A stretch of 64,000 nt of DNA from Rhodothermia bacterium (GTDB lineage Bacteria; Bacteroidota; Rhodothermia; Rhodothermales; UBA2364): NCBI GenBank assembly GCA_017303715.1, contig JAFLBZ010000002.1, forward strand, positions 171,353 to 235,352. The letters run 5' to 3'. A program made the translations under genes and the position numbers. Shown here in pieces: positions 30,820 to 40,328 of the stretch. A model generated the notes under the pieces. That model saw only the letters and a list, made by a program, of their open reading frames with translations. It was not told where the DNA came from and did no database searches. Numbering within the stretch: the stretch's first letter is position 1; each line of letters starts with the position of its first letter.

Positions 30820-32583
30820 ATGCCTCACCTTAGTGAAAACACCAAAAGACTAAACGTCTTAGATGGAAAATCTATTCCAACCAATAAGCCTTGTATTGAG
30901 TTTATTGTATTGCCTTATTACAAAAATATAAAGGAGACAGAAGAGAAGATAAAACTGCAACATGAAATAAATCAATTCATTCAATTATCACATCCAGACT
31001 CGGTTATTGTAATATTATCTTCTCCAATTTTTATGTCTGAGTTGGGCGTTACTCTTACCAGTGAAGCACATATAAAACTTTGGGTAGCTGTAAAGTTATC
31101 GGATGAGGACGAAGATCAAGACCTAAAGCAATTAAGACAACAACATTCGGCACTTCTTATTTTAACCAAAAATAAAAAAAGCTTAAAACATACCAAGACA
31201 CGAATTGGTTATTCATATTGTCCATACTGTGAAAAAACAACAAAAGACTATGGTGGAAAAAAGCACCTCTATCATGAATATGGAACCTTAATGTCTGATA
31301 TTTGGCGAGATATTGAAATTAACCAAAATCATGATCCTGAAATCATTACTAATAGGCTTCAAGATTTATTTGGCATTCCAGACTATGATGAAATATTTAT
31401 TCATGATTGGAGGAACTTGTTCTATATTGAAAACAAAACCAAACCTTATAGAGAGGTTATTAATAAAATTGATAATCCTTTACAAAAATCCATTTTAATT
31501 AATGAAGATTGTTTGTCAGCACTAAAAAAAATCCCTAATAACAGTATTGAATTTTGTTTTGCAGATCCACCTTATAACTTAAATAAGAAATATGAAAACT
31601 GGGATGACGGGATTGATATCCAAAAATATTTTGAGTGGTGCGATGAGTGGCTTGCAGAGCTTGCGCGAGTTCTAAAACCAGGTGGTACACTTGCTGTATT
31701 GAATATCCCACAATGGTGCATACGCCACTTTAAGTATTTGAATTCCGTTTTAGATTTTCAAGATTGGATTGTTTGGGAAGGGCTAAGCCTTCCTGTTAGA
31801 ATGATTATGCCTGCACATTATGCCATTCTTTGTTTTTCTAAAGGCCATCCAAGACCCTTGCCCGGACTAAACAGATCAAATGCCTCCATTTTAGAAAAGC
31901 TTTCTATTCATACATTAAAAGAGGGATATTGTTCGCGTTCGTCATGCATAACTGAGCGTAGAAAATTGGGCATTCAAGATGACGAAATTATATCAAACCT
32001 ATGGTGGAATATTCACCGATTAAAACATAATAGCAGGCGCGTTGACCATCCCTGCCAGTTACCACCACAATTTATGCACCGTTTAATTTCTATGTTTACC
32101 AATGAGGGGGAGTGGGTGTTAGATCCCTTTAATGGTGCAGGAACAACGTCTTTAGCTGCACAACAATTAAATAGAAACTATATTGGGATTGAACTCTCGG
32201 AATATTATCATCAAATCGCCACCGAACGACACCAAGAGATAGCTTTAGGACTTGATCCGTTTAGAAAAACAGATCATACTCCTAAAACCAAAAACAATTA
32301 TGTCAAAAGAATTCAAAAACAGACATATGATATAAGTAAAAAGACCCTGCAACTTGAAGTTAAAGAGATTGCTCAAAAATTAGGTCGAAAACCAACTAAA
32401 AAAGACATTGAGGAATTAAGCCAATACCCTCTTGAATATTATGAATCATATTTTATTTCATGGGGTGAGGTGACTGCAGCCGCAAGAACAACAGGAATGT
32501 CTGAACGGAAAACAACAGAATACAAATCGCCAGAACAAATACAACTTCGCTTGTTTGAAGCACAGCCATTTTTTGAAGACTGA
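30820..32583 (+). CDS. DNA methyltransferase (beta class) with zinc finger and HNH-type repeat
   Basis: The 587-residue product carries the N4-cytosine/N6-adenine motif order of the beta class: ADPPYN (residues 248-253, motif IV) first, then DPFNGAGTTSLAA (435-447, motif I, AdoMet binding). The N-terminal extension of about 220 residues includes a likely zinc finger, Cys134-x2-Cys137 ... His149-x2-His152. The C-terminus (about 514-556), with KLGRKPTKKDIEEL and YYESYFISWGEVTAAA, resembles the homing-endonuclease-associated DNA-binding repeat. It starts 1 bp after the endonuclease gene, so the two are one unit, and protects host DNA from that enzyme. It is A+T-rich like its partner. Target base and site are unknown. 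Confidence 0.85.
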   Translation: MPHLSENTKRLNVLDGKSIPTNKPCIEFIVLPYYKNIKETEEKIKLQHEINQFIQLSHPDSVIVILSSPIFMSELGVTLTSEAHIKLWVAVKLSDEDEDQDLKQLRQQHSALLILTKNKKSLKHTKTRIGYSYCPYCEKTTKDYGGKKHLYHEYGTLMSDIWRDIEINQNHDPEIITNRLQDLFGIPDYDEIFIHDWRNLFYIENKTKPYREVINKIDNPLQKSILINEDCLSALKKIPNNSIEFCFADPPYNLNKKYENWDDGIDIQKYFEWCDEWLAELARVLKPGGTLAVLNIPQWCIRHFKYLNSVLDFQDWIVWEGLSLPVRMIMPAHYAILCFSKGHPRPLPGLNRSNASILEKLSIHTLKEGYCSRSSCITERRKLGIQDDEIISNLWWNIHRLKHNSRRVDHPCQLPPQFMHRLISMFTNEGEWVLDPFNGAGTTSLAAQQLNRNYIGIELSEYYHQIATERHQEIALGLDPFRKTDHTPKTKNNYVKRIQKQTYDISKKTLQLEVKEIAQKLGRKPTKKDIEELSQYPLEYYESYFISWGEVTAAARTTGMSERKTTEYKSPEQIQLRLFEAQPFFED

Positions 32584-32629
32584 ACTTTAGCAAGAGTAAC
32601 TGCTATTTTTATTCACAAACCTCATCCCT

Positions 32630-33787
32630 GTGTTCTCCAATTACGACCCCGACCCGACTCAGCCGAGCCTATTTGACACCCCGCCGGACGAAATCGCCGA
32701 GCGGCGAGCGGTGATGGCCTTGGCAATGGTTCCGGGTATTGGCCCGGGGCGGTTACGCGCATTACTGGCACACTTTGGATCGGCCACACGTGTTTTTAAG
32801 GCATCGGTGGCGGCTCTGGTACGCGTACCGGGCGTAGGACAACAAACTGCCGAAGCCATTGTTCGTTGCGATGCCGAGCAACTTATTACCGCACAAGAGC
32901 AAATGGCTGAAAAGTGCCAAGCAAACGTGTTATTGGCTTGGGAATCCTCCTTCCCTACCTTGCTGCGCGAACTATACGACCCACCTGTTTTACTGTGGTA
33001 CCGAGGTGTCCATCTTCCCTCGGACGACAAAGCGATTGCCATTGTTGGGACCCGCAAAGCATCTGAATACGGCAAGCGTGTGGCCTATACGTTTGCCCAA
33101 GAATTGGCACGAAATGGCTGGACGATTGTTAGCGGCCTTGCATACGGCATTGACACTGCCGCACACCAAGGCGCTGTAGATGCCGGTGGACGCACCATTG
33201 CCATCTTGGGATCGGGTGTGGATGTGATTTATCCGGCTGCAAATACGCGCTTGGTCGCACAAATTTTAGAAAGCGGCGCCCTTTTCTCGGAACTTCCGCT
33301 GGGAACCAAACCCGATGCGATACACTTCCCGCGACGTAACCGAATTATCAGTGGGCTTTCCCGTGGCGTTCTCGTGGCCGAGGCTGCCGCAAAAGGAGGC
33401 GCACTCATCACAGCACATATGGCCATAGAGCAAAATCGCGAGGTTTTTACCGTACCTTGTTCTATTTTTAGCACACATGGCAAAGGAAACCATGAACTTA
33501 TCCGGAAAAACATGGCCAGATTGGTCACAAGCGTAGATGAATTATTAGAAGAACTGGAAGGGTTTGGAACTAAGCCTATTGCTGCTGTAAATTCCGAAGA
33601 AACATGGGCGGAACTCAATGCACTTGAACGTATCTTGCTGGAAAAACTTTCGACCGAGCCAATGCACATAGACCAATTGTGTGTTCTGGCAAATGTAGAT
33701 ACCTCGGCGGCATTGGTTTATCTCCTAAATTTAGAATTCAAGGGCCTTGTCCGGCAAATGGCGGGCAAGATGTTTTATCGGACCTGA
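32630..33787 (+). CDS. dprA: DNA-processing protein DprA
   Basis: DprA binds incoming single-stranded DNA during natural transformation and loads RecA. The 385-residue product has an N-terminal helix-hairpin-helix part (VPGIGPGRLRALLAHFG and VPGVGQQTAEAI). The Rossmann-like core follows, with AIVGTRKASEYGKRVA, VSGLAYGIDTAAHQGA and FPRRNRIISGLSRGVLVAEA. A winged-helix DprA C-terminal domain (about residues 320-385) closes it. The start is a GTG at 32630; no better ATG precedes the HhH domain. It sits just after the restriction-modification pair. Whether the cell is competent cannot be judged here. Confidence 0.94.
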   Translation: MFSNYDPDPTQPSLFDTPPDEIAERRAVMALAMVPGIGPGRLRALLAHFGSATRVFKASVAALVRVPGVGQQTAEAIVRCDAEQLITAQEQMAEKCQANVLLAWESSFPTLLRELYDPPVLLWYRGVHLPSDDKAIAIVGTRKASEYGKRVAYTFAQELARNGWTIVSGLAYGIDTAAHQGAVDAGGRTIAILGSGVDVIYPAANTRLVAQILESGALFSELPLGTKPDAIHFPRRNRIISGLSRGVLVAEAAAKGGALITAHMAIEQNREVFTVPCSIFSTHGKGNHELIRKNMARLVTSVDELLEELEGFGTKPIAAVNSEETWAELNALERILLEKLSTEPMHIDQLCVLANVDTSAALVYLLNLEFKGLVRQMAGKMFYRT

Positions 33788-33819
33788 CGGGTGAACCGTC
33801 AATCAATTACGTAATTCAG

Positions 33820-35475
33820 ATGTATCAGAATCGGGAAGAACTAACGCAGGTTTGTGTTCACTTTCTAACCACACAGACCACGAACGCCAAAGTGATTGAG
33901 ACACACGCAACAGACGACCACCACGTTTGGATGGCCATTTCGGGTATGGATGGGTACTTTGTTGTACTCGCCGAGTGTCATGGAGACGCCACGGATCCAC
34001 AACCAGACCCCGAAGCGGGACTAAAGTGGTTGCAGGAAACCGAGTCTATCCGCCATGCAGCGGCTTATGCCTTGTCTAAAGGGGGGTTTCTACGCTACCA
34101 ACTTTTGGGCATTGCAGCAGACGAAAACAACCAAATGGCCGTACATGGTATTGGGCAATCCCCAAAAATAGAGTGGGAACGTGTCTTCTCTAATATGAGC
34201 GATGTTTACACCGAGCTGCATACCGCCATCGAAGCATTGGCCGGACAAATTGAGGCCACCGATAACTTGCGTGATATGGTTGGTCATGTAAAAGACCTCC
34301 GCGATAAGCTCAAATTGGCCACCGTCCAAAAAGACCAACGCGACAAACTGTTTGAACTGCTTAACCAAACCAGCGATCTGCTCCGCGTTAAGTTAGACGC
34401 CGAACGGGCGGAATTGAACGAAACCTCTCAGGCAACCTTCGAGAAATACCAACCTTTGGTAGATGCGTGGAGCGAAAAAGCTGACACCGTCGAAGAGTTC
34501 AAGAACAGCCGCGAAGAATTAGTCGCCCTGCAAAAGGAAGTCCGTGAAGCTCGGATGCTACGCGAACACCGTGCCACCCTCTTAGACAAATTGGACTTGG
34601 CGTTCAAGGTGCTTCGCAAACGCCAACAAGCCGATTGGAGCGCATTCGAGGCCGAGTGCGAGGCCAACTACAACACTCTTGCGCCACAGTTCGCCAACAT
34701 TACAGCCTCAATAGAGTCCGCGACGGAGTTTAGGCCCATTCGCGATCAACTGATCGAACTCCAGCGCCATGTACGAGAAGCCAAACTCTTCCGAGATAAA
34801 CGCAAAGCCTTCTTTGACCAATTGGACGAACTCTTCGAGAAAATCCGCGTGAAGGTGGAAGAAGAGAAATCGCACTACGACGAAAAGGCCGAGGCAAATA
34901 TGGCCCAATGCCAAGTTTGGGTGGACGAAGTGCTTCAAATTGTGAATAATACCGCAGAAGGGGACGATTATCAGGCTGCCAAAAAGCGGGTCAAGGAACT
35001 CACCCAAGAGGTTTTTAACATCCAACCCTTACGCATGAAGCAAAAACGCGCATTCATCAATGCTATAAAAGAAGCCGAAGACCGCCTCTATACCAATTCG
35101 CGGGCCTTTTATGAGAAAATGAAGATAGAACGGGAAGCCCGCAACCGAGATCGCGAGATGCGGGATCGCAATTATAAACAACGCCTTACGGACAAAGTCT
35201 CAAGGAAAGAAGATGCCATTTCGCGTATTGAAAACAATATCGAAATGGATCGTAAATACCTCGAAGACATCGAAACTAAGCTCGAATTTGTGTTTAAGGG
35301 TAAAAATGTAGGTGAGTTACGAGCCACTTACGAGCAGAAAATGGAAGAGATCAAAAAACGAATCGAGGAAAATAAACGCAAAATAAAGGACATCCGTAAA
35401 GAAATCACCGAGTTAAAGCAGCCCCCAAAAGATGAGGCAGCGGGTGATCAAACAGAAAATACTGAAGCATCCTGA
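33820..35475 (+). CDS. Coiled-coil protein with DUF349-like repeats
   Basis: From the ATG at 33820 the product is 551 residues; the frame is open upstream into dprA, but those codons are out of context. The first 150 residues look globular (WMAISGMDGYFVVLAECHG). Then come about three repeats of 70-90 residues, each with a W..F...R..L..LQ..VREA..LR..R pattern, such as ELVALQKEVREARMLREHR and QLIELQRHVREAKLFRDKR, which resemble DUF349 repeats. The last 150 residues are a highly charged coiled coil. No signal peptide or membrane segment. The function is unknown. A terminator follows. Confidence 0.75.
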   Translation: MYQNREELTQVCVHFLTTQTTNAKVIETHATDDHHVWMAISGMDGYFVVLAECHGDATDPQPDPEAGLKWLQETESIRHAAAYALSKGGFLRYQLLGIAADENNQMAVHGIGQSPKIEWERVFSNMSDVYTELHTAIEALAGQIEATDNLRDMVGHVKDLRDKLKLATVQKDQRDKLFELLNQTSDLLRVKLDAERAELNETSQATFEKYQPLVDAWSEKADTVEEFKNSREELVALQKEVREARMLREHRATLLDKLDLAFKVLRKRQQADWSAFEAECEANYNTLAPQFANITASIESATEFRPIRDQLIELQRHVREAKLFRDKRKAFFDQLDELFEKIRVKVEEEKSHYDEKAEANMAQCQVWVDEVLQIVNNTAEGDDYQAAKKRVKELTQEVFNIQPLRMKQKRAFINAIKEAEDRLYTNSRAFYEKMKIEREARNRDREMRDRNYKQRLTDKVSRKEDAISRIENNIEMDRKYLEDIETKLEFVFKGKNVGELRATYEQKMEEIKKRIEENKRKIKDIRKEITELKQPPKDEAAGDQTENTEAS

Positions 35476-35481
35476 ACCACA

Positions 35482-35511
35482 AGCCTCTCGAATTTTTGAG
35501 AGGCTTTTTTT
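35482..35511 (+). terminator. Intrinsic terminator
   Basis: AGCCTCTC-GAATTTTT-GAGAGGCT followed by six or more T. It lies between the coiled-coil gene and the aminotransferase gene, showing that they are separate transcripts. Confidence 0.9.
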
Positions 35512-35520
35512 ACAACCCAA

Positions 35521-36648
35521 ATGAACCTTCCTGAACTCCGAAATCTGTTTCCGCACACCGCACACACCACATATCTAAACCATGCAGCAACGTCTCCGCT
35601 AAGTACCCGTGTGACCGATGCCCTCCAAAGGTGGGCTTTAGAACGGCAGGAGACCATGATTGACAACTACCTGCCTTTTATGGAGGTCATTCTCGCAGTA
35701 CGTCGGCAAATTGCCGGATTACTGGCCGCACCGGTGGAAAACGTAGATGTTTGCCCGAATGTCTCGACAGCCCTTAATTGGGTGGCACAAGGCTTGGATT
35801 GGAAATCCGGCGACCGTATAGCCTTGCCCGCCTGCGAATTTCCGGCCAATGTGTGGCCCTTTTTACACCTTCGTGAAAAGGGCGTCGAGATAGATTTTAT
35901 CCCACATACCGACGGGGTGTTCTCCCTCGAAGACGTAGAGGCTGCGCTTACGCCCCGAACCCGATTGCTCTCGCTTAGCTGGGTGCAATTTCTTTCCGGA
36001 TTCCGCGCACCACTCGCCGAAATTGGCCAGCTTACCCGCAAGCGGGGTATCTGGTTCTTGGTGGATGCCATCCAAGGTTTTGGCGCATTAGATTTTGGGG
36101 ATGTCGAAGCACAAGGCGTGGATTTTGCAGCCGGAAGTGCTCATAAATGGATGATGGCCGATCAAGGCATTGGCTGGTGCTATATGTCACCCAACTTGAT
36201 GAATGTCCTACATCCACCAATGGCAGGGTGGCTATCAGGAGTGGTGGATTGGGAAAACTTCTTTGATTACCAATTCAACTGGCATCCCAATATAACCCGT
36301 TATCGGCTCGGAACCCTGAACAATGCCGGCATTGCAACAATGGAAGCAGCCTTATCGCTCTACTTAGAATGTGGGCGCGATTGGTGCAACCAACAAGTTC
36401 TTGCAAATGCAGCCTATTTGGCCTCTGGACTCGAAAAACTTGGCTTTAAACGATATGGGACTCCCGATCCGGCTTTTTCTTCTGGAATCACCGCCTTCCG
36501 GCATCCAGAACCGGAAAAAGTTGCCCAAAAATTGCTCGAAAACCAGATCCATATTTCTGTCCGGAACCAGTTGCTCCGCTTTGCACCTACCTATTATAAT
36601 AGTACAGCAGAATTAGACCACACCTTGGACGTACTTAAGAAGTGCTAA
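35521..36648 (+). CDS. Class V aminotransferase-fold PLP enzyme
   Basis: The 375-residue product belongs to the fold-type I, class V family (cysteine desulfurases, serine-pyruvate aminotransferases, kynureninases and isopenicillin epimerase-like enzymes). The start YLNHAATSPLS matches the family's substrate-binding opening. VDAIQGFG holds Asp182, which contacts the pyridine nitrogen, and SAHKWMM holds Lys209, the Schiff-base lysine. There is no Cys in the mobile loop where a cysteine desulfurase has its catalytic Cys, so a desulfurase role is unlikely. The substrate cannot be assigned. It has its own terminators on both sides. Confidence 0.85.
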   Translation: MNLPELRNLFPHTAHTTYLNHAATSPLSTRVTDALQRWALERQETMIDNYLPFMEVILAVRRQIAGLLAAPVENVDVCPNVSTALNWVAQGLDWKSGDRIALPACEFPANVWPFLHLREKGVEIDFIPHTDGVFSLEDVEAALTPRTRLLSLSWVQFLSGFRAPLAEIGQLTRKRGIWFLVDAIQGFGALDFGDVEAQGVDFAAGSAHKWMMADQGIGWCYMSPNLMNVLHPPMAGWLSGVVDWENFFDYQFNWHPNITRYRLGTLNNAGIATMEAALSLYLECGRDWCNQQVLANAAYLASGLEKLGFKRYGTPDPAFSSGITAFRHPEPEKVAQKLLENQIHISVRNQLLRFAPTYYNSTAELDHTLDVLKKC

Positions 36649-36657
36649 ACAAACAAC

Positions 36658-36701
36658 AAAAGGCACGAGACATCCACCCTATATTTCATCTCGTGCCTTT
36701 T
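36658..36701 (+). terminator. Intrinsic terminator after the PLP enzyme gene
   Basis: AAAAGGCACGAGA pairs with TCTCGTGCCTTTT around an 18-nt loop; a 13-bp stem with A/T flanks could act in both directions. Confidence 0.8.
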
Positions 36702-36869
36702 GCCTTCTATGCAGGCCTTGCATATCTGATTGGCCAAAAGACGGCTCCTATGCCCAAAAGGTTACAAGGTGGTAGCACTCTTTTAAGGTTTGTGTTTTTT
36801 TCTTAAAGTATTTGTTAATGAGACATTTACACAAGAGGTAACCTTAACTTAATGCCAAGATTTTGCACA

Positions 36870-36905
36870 TTTGACACAAGAGCAACAAAAAACACACTAC
36901 CTTTG
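36870..36905 (+). promoter_or_regulatory. Candidate Bacteroidota-type promoter for the Oar-like receptor
   Basis: TACCTTTG at 36898-36905 fits the TAnnTTTG -7 box of Bacteroidota. A TTTG at 36870-36873 (or TTGACA at 36871-36876) lies upstream, but the spacing of 21-24 bp is slightly long. It leaves a leader of about 105 nt before the ATG at 37016. Confidence 0.45.
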
Positions 36906-37015
36906 TAGCCTTGAGGTTGTACAGATCGAGAGATCTCGTGATGTTTCGATCAATACGGCCTTCTTCGCCCAATAGAAAACCCAAACATCTAAAACCCAAA
37001 AGGAGGAAAACGCAT

Positions 37016-40000
37016 ATGCGAAAACCTTTTAAAACCTTGTCGTGGTGGGTATCCTTCGTTCTTCTGGTTGCTACTGCCTTTACCGCAGAAGCACAGGTGA
37101 CGACGGCTTCTTTCACCGGAAAAGTAACGGATCCGCAAGGCAATGCGGTACCCGGTGCCACTATTATTGCCACACACGTCCCTTCGGGAACGGTGAACGG
37201 AACTACCTCGAACGTAAGTGGGAACTACAACCTGCTCTACTTACGGACGGGCGGCCCATATACCCTTAAAGTAACCTTTGTAGGGTATAAAACCATCGAA
37301 CGATCAAACCTCTACCTTTCTTTGTCTGAGCAAAAAAACATAGATTTTGCGCTTGCCGAAGAAAATGCAACGGTAGATGTTGAGATCACTGCCGAGAAAA
37401 ATGCAACCATTGCTGCAGATCGTACCGGAGCAAAACAAAATATCTCGACTGCGGAAATCGAAAACCTTCCAACCATAGCCCGTTCTATTACTGACTTCAC
37501 CAAAGTTTCTCCACAAGTAGTTGGAAACAACGTAGGTGGTGCAAACAACCGCTACAACAACATCCAGATTGATGGCGCGGTCACAAACGACGTATTCGGA
37601 TTGGCAGATAATGGCCTACCGGGTGGGCAAACAGGCGCCCAACCAATTGGCTTGGATGCGATTGCTGAGTTCAACGTAGAAATTGCTCCTTACGATGTAC
37701 GGCAGAGTGGCTTTACTGGTGGTCTTATCAATGCTGTTACTCGCTCTGGGACTAATAACTTGAATGGTTCACTTTTTGGCTACTACCGGAATAATGACTT
37801 CACGGGCAAACTCACAAAAGATGCAGGTGGCAACCCCTTAACGACGGCCTCCTTGGTTCCTGAGTTTACCGATTATCAAACCGGATTCCGCGTTGGTGGG
37901 CCAATTATTCAAAACAAACTATTTTTCTTCCTGAACGGAGAGTTACGTGATCGTGGAGACCCCATTGATGCAGGCTTGAAGGACTATAACATTACCGCTC
38001 CAAACATTTTTAATGCCACCAAAGCCGATATGGATCGGATTTTGGCCGCCGCTAAAAATGTGTATGGCTTTGATGCTGGTTCTTATGATAACTTCAATGC
38101 GAAAACGGGTAGCCAATACTTGTTCGCCAGAATTGATTACAACATCAATAACAAACATCGGTTGATGATCCGCAACAACTTTGTAGATGCCAATCGTTTA
38201 CGCGGTGTAGATCGTAATACCACAACGTTTGGTTTTGATACACAAGCGTATAAATTCTTGAGCAAACAAAACTCTACGGTTGTTCAGTTAACAAGCGTTC
38301 TTGGTTCTCAAATTGGCAATGAAGCCCGTTTGGTTTATACCACAATCCGCGACAAACGGGCGCCGGAGATTAATCCCTTCCCGCAAATTGAGATTCAAAA
38401 CGTTGCAGGTTCGGGGACATCTGTTTTCATGGGTGTTGAACGCTCTTCCCAGCAAAATGCCCTAGACCAAAACTTGTTAAGTTTTACGAATAATTTTTCT
38501 TACTTTACTGGTAATCACAACATCACAGCAGGTTTGCAAATTGATCATTCGACTTTCTCTAACCTTTTCACTCAAGACGCATTTGGTACTTGGCGATTCT
38601 CAAACATTACCAATTTCGAGAATAAAGTAGCCAATCGTTACCGTAAAAGTTATCTTTTGGATGGTGGTAAAGAGCGTGCAGAATGGAGCATGATGATGAC
38701 GGGCGCTTATCTCCAAGATCAATGGAAAGCCCTCCCAAGCCTCCGTCTAACGTTGGGGGTACGGGTAGAAGTGCCAACCTTCTTGGATAATCCGACCAAA
38801 AACGCGCAATTTGCTTTAGATTTCCCCGGACGTAGCACGGATGAAGTACCAAGTGGGCAAGTTCTGTTTAGCCCTCGCTTTGGATTTAACTGGGATGTAT
38901 TGCAGAACAAGAAAACACAAGTTCGTGGTGGCCTTGGCGTCTTCTCAGGCAAAACGCCCGGTGTATGGCTCTCCAACCAATACTCAAACACTGGGGTGGA
39001 CTTTGCTCGGATAGACGTGACTTCAGGTGTTCCGCAAGTGAATGTAGATCCGAACTACAAACCTGCTGCTTCACTTGTAACAGCAACCTCCGCTATTGCA
39101 CTCACCGACAAAGGCTTCAAGTTGCCACAAGTTCTTCGTGGCAACATTGGTTTAGACCAAGAATTGCCACTTGGCTTGGTTGGTACACTTGAATTCCTTT
39201 ATTCCAAGAATATGAATGACATCGTTTATGAGAACCTGAACCTCGTAACAGATGCCTCAAATATTTCTACAACGACGAAGCCCGCAGATGGACGGCCACT
39301 CTATGTAGCCTCGCGTAAATATAGCCGCTATACCAACGTGATGTTGCTTAAAAACTCGAATGAAGGTTATACCTATAACTTCTCTGTTCAGTTGAAGAAA
39401 AACGAGCGTAATGGCTTCTTTGGAAATGTCGCCTACACCTATGGTGAATCTTGGGACGTCAACTCTGGTCGTTCAAGTGTAGCGCAGTCACAATATGAAT
39501 TTAACGAAGTGACTGGTAATCCGAATGCACCGGGCTTGGCTCGATCAGACTTTGATGTACCACATCGTATTATTGGTACAGTATCGTATAAGTTTAACCT
39601 TGGCAAACTCTTGGGTGTAAAAACCTTAGCGACAACAGCTTCTCTACTCTATGAAGGCCGGAGCGGCTTTACAGGAAACTATGCATACACAGGTGATGCC
39701 AACGGTGACGGTTTTCAAGGAAACGACTTAGCCTTCATTCCGGCTAAAGAGACTGACGCCGTTTGGCAAAACAATGGCGGAACGGATACACGTACACCAA
39801 GCCAAGTTTGGGCAGACGCAAATGCCTTTATCGAAAGCGTTGCCGATCTACGCAATAATCGTGGTAAAATCTTCCCACGTAATGGAGCGCGTCAGCCTTG
39901 GCGGAACAGTTTGGATGCACGTTTTACTATTGATTTGCCAAGTGTTAAGAATCAAAAACTACAGTTAACTGCAGACGTCCTTAACGTTCTAAGCTTGTTT

Positions 40001-40189
40001 AATGAAGACTGGGGTGTTGTGAAGTTCATTAACTTCGATACATTCAATCTCTTCGCCTTTAGAGGTTACGAAGCCGCTACAGGCAAGCCAATTCTTCGGT
40101 TTACAAAGCCTGCTAACGGGACGCCATATACTACCGATCAGATTGCCTCTCGCTGGCAAATGCAGCTCGGTTTGCGTTATACGTTCTAA
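37016..40189 (+). CDS. Oar-like TonB-dependent outer-membrane receptor
   Basis: The 1,057-residue product begins with a signal peptide (cleavage near AEA-QV). A carboxypeptidase-regulatory-like beta-sandwich follows at about residues 28-115 (FTGKVTDPQGNAVPGATI). The plug domain comes next (about 135-250), with IQIDGAVTNDVFGL and IAEFNVEIAPYDVRQSGFTGG, typical of Oar-type receptors. A long beta-barrel ends in LRYTF, the outer-membrane insertion signal. The ATG at 37016 has an AGGAGG 9 bases upstream; an open extension to 36911 lacks support. Such proteins import or export large substrates using TonB energy, but the ligand is unknown and no SusD-type partner is present. Confidence 0.9.
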   Translation: MRKPFKTLSWWVSFVLLVATAFTAEAQVTTASFTGKVTDPQGNAVPGATIIATHVPSGTVNGTTSNVSGNYNLLYLRTGGPYTLKVTFVGYKTIERSNLYLSLSEQKNIDFALAEENATVDVEITAEKNATIAADRTGAKQNISTAEIENLPTIARSITDFTKVSPQVVGNNVGGANNRYNNIQIDGAVTNDVFGLADNGLPGGQTGAQPIGLDAIAEFNVEIAPYDVRQSGFTGGLINAVTRSGTNNLNGSLFGYYRNNDFTGKLTKDAGGNPLTTASLVPEFTDYQTGFRVGGPIIQNKLFFFLNGELRDRGDPIDAGLKDYNITAPNIFNATKADMDRILAAAKNVYGFDAGSYDNFNAKTGSQYLFARIDYNINNKHRLMIRNNFVDANRLRGVDRNTTTFGFDTQAYKFLSKQNSTVVQLTSVLGSQIGNEARLVYTTIRDKRAPEINPFPQIEIQNVAGSGTSVFMGVERSSQQNALDQNLLSFTNNFSYFTGNHNITAGLQIDHSTFSNLFTQDAFGTWRFSNITNFENKVANRYRKSYLLDGGKERAEWSMMMTGAYLQDQWKALPSLRLTLGVRVEVPTFLDNPTKNAQFALDFPGRSTDEVPSGQVLFSPRFGFNWDVLQNKKTQVRGGLGVFSGKTPGVWLSNQYSNTGVDFARIDVTSGVPQVNVDPNYKPAASLVTATSAIALTDKGFKLPQVLRGNIGLDQELPLGLVGTLEFLYSKNMNDIVYENLNLVTDASNISTTTKPADGRPLYVASRKYSRYTNVMLLKNSNEGYTYNFSVQLKKNERNGFFGNVAYTYGESWDVNSGRSSVAQSQYEFNEVTGNPNAPGLARSDFDVPHRIIGTVSYKFNLGKLLGVKTLATTASLLYEGRSGFTGNYAYTGDANGDGFQGNDLAFIPAKETDAVWQNNGGTDTRTPSQVWADANAFIESVADLRNNRGKIFPRNGARQPWRNSLDARFTIDLPSVKNQKLQLTADVLNVLSLFNEDWGVVKFINFDTFNLFAFRGYEAATGKPILRFTKPANGTPYTTDQIASRWQMQLGLRYTF

Positions 40190-40213
40190 GTTGGATGAAC
40201 GTCCGAAAAGACA

Positions 40214-40248
40214 AAGGGGTTGTCGTTTTAATACGGCAACCCTTTTTT
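40214..40248 (+). terminator. Terminator after the Oar-like receptor gene
   Basis: GGGTTGTCG pairs with CGGCAACCC (one G-U) around TTTTAATA, followed by six T. Confidence 0.85.
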
Positions 40249-40328
40249 GATTGCCCAATTAACCGTGAGGAATTATGGCGAAGGCGTTAATGTCCGTATT
40301 TTCATAAGTTTCATCCCCAAAGAATTGT

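Noticed and set aside
35521..36648. Cysteine desulfurase
   Set aside because: The fold agrees but no Cys sits in the loop where desulfurases carry their catalytic Cys.
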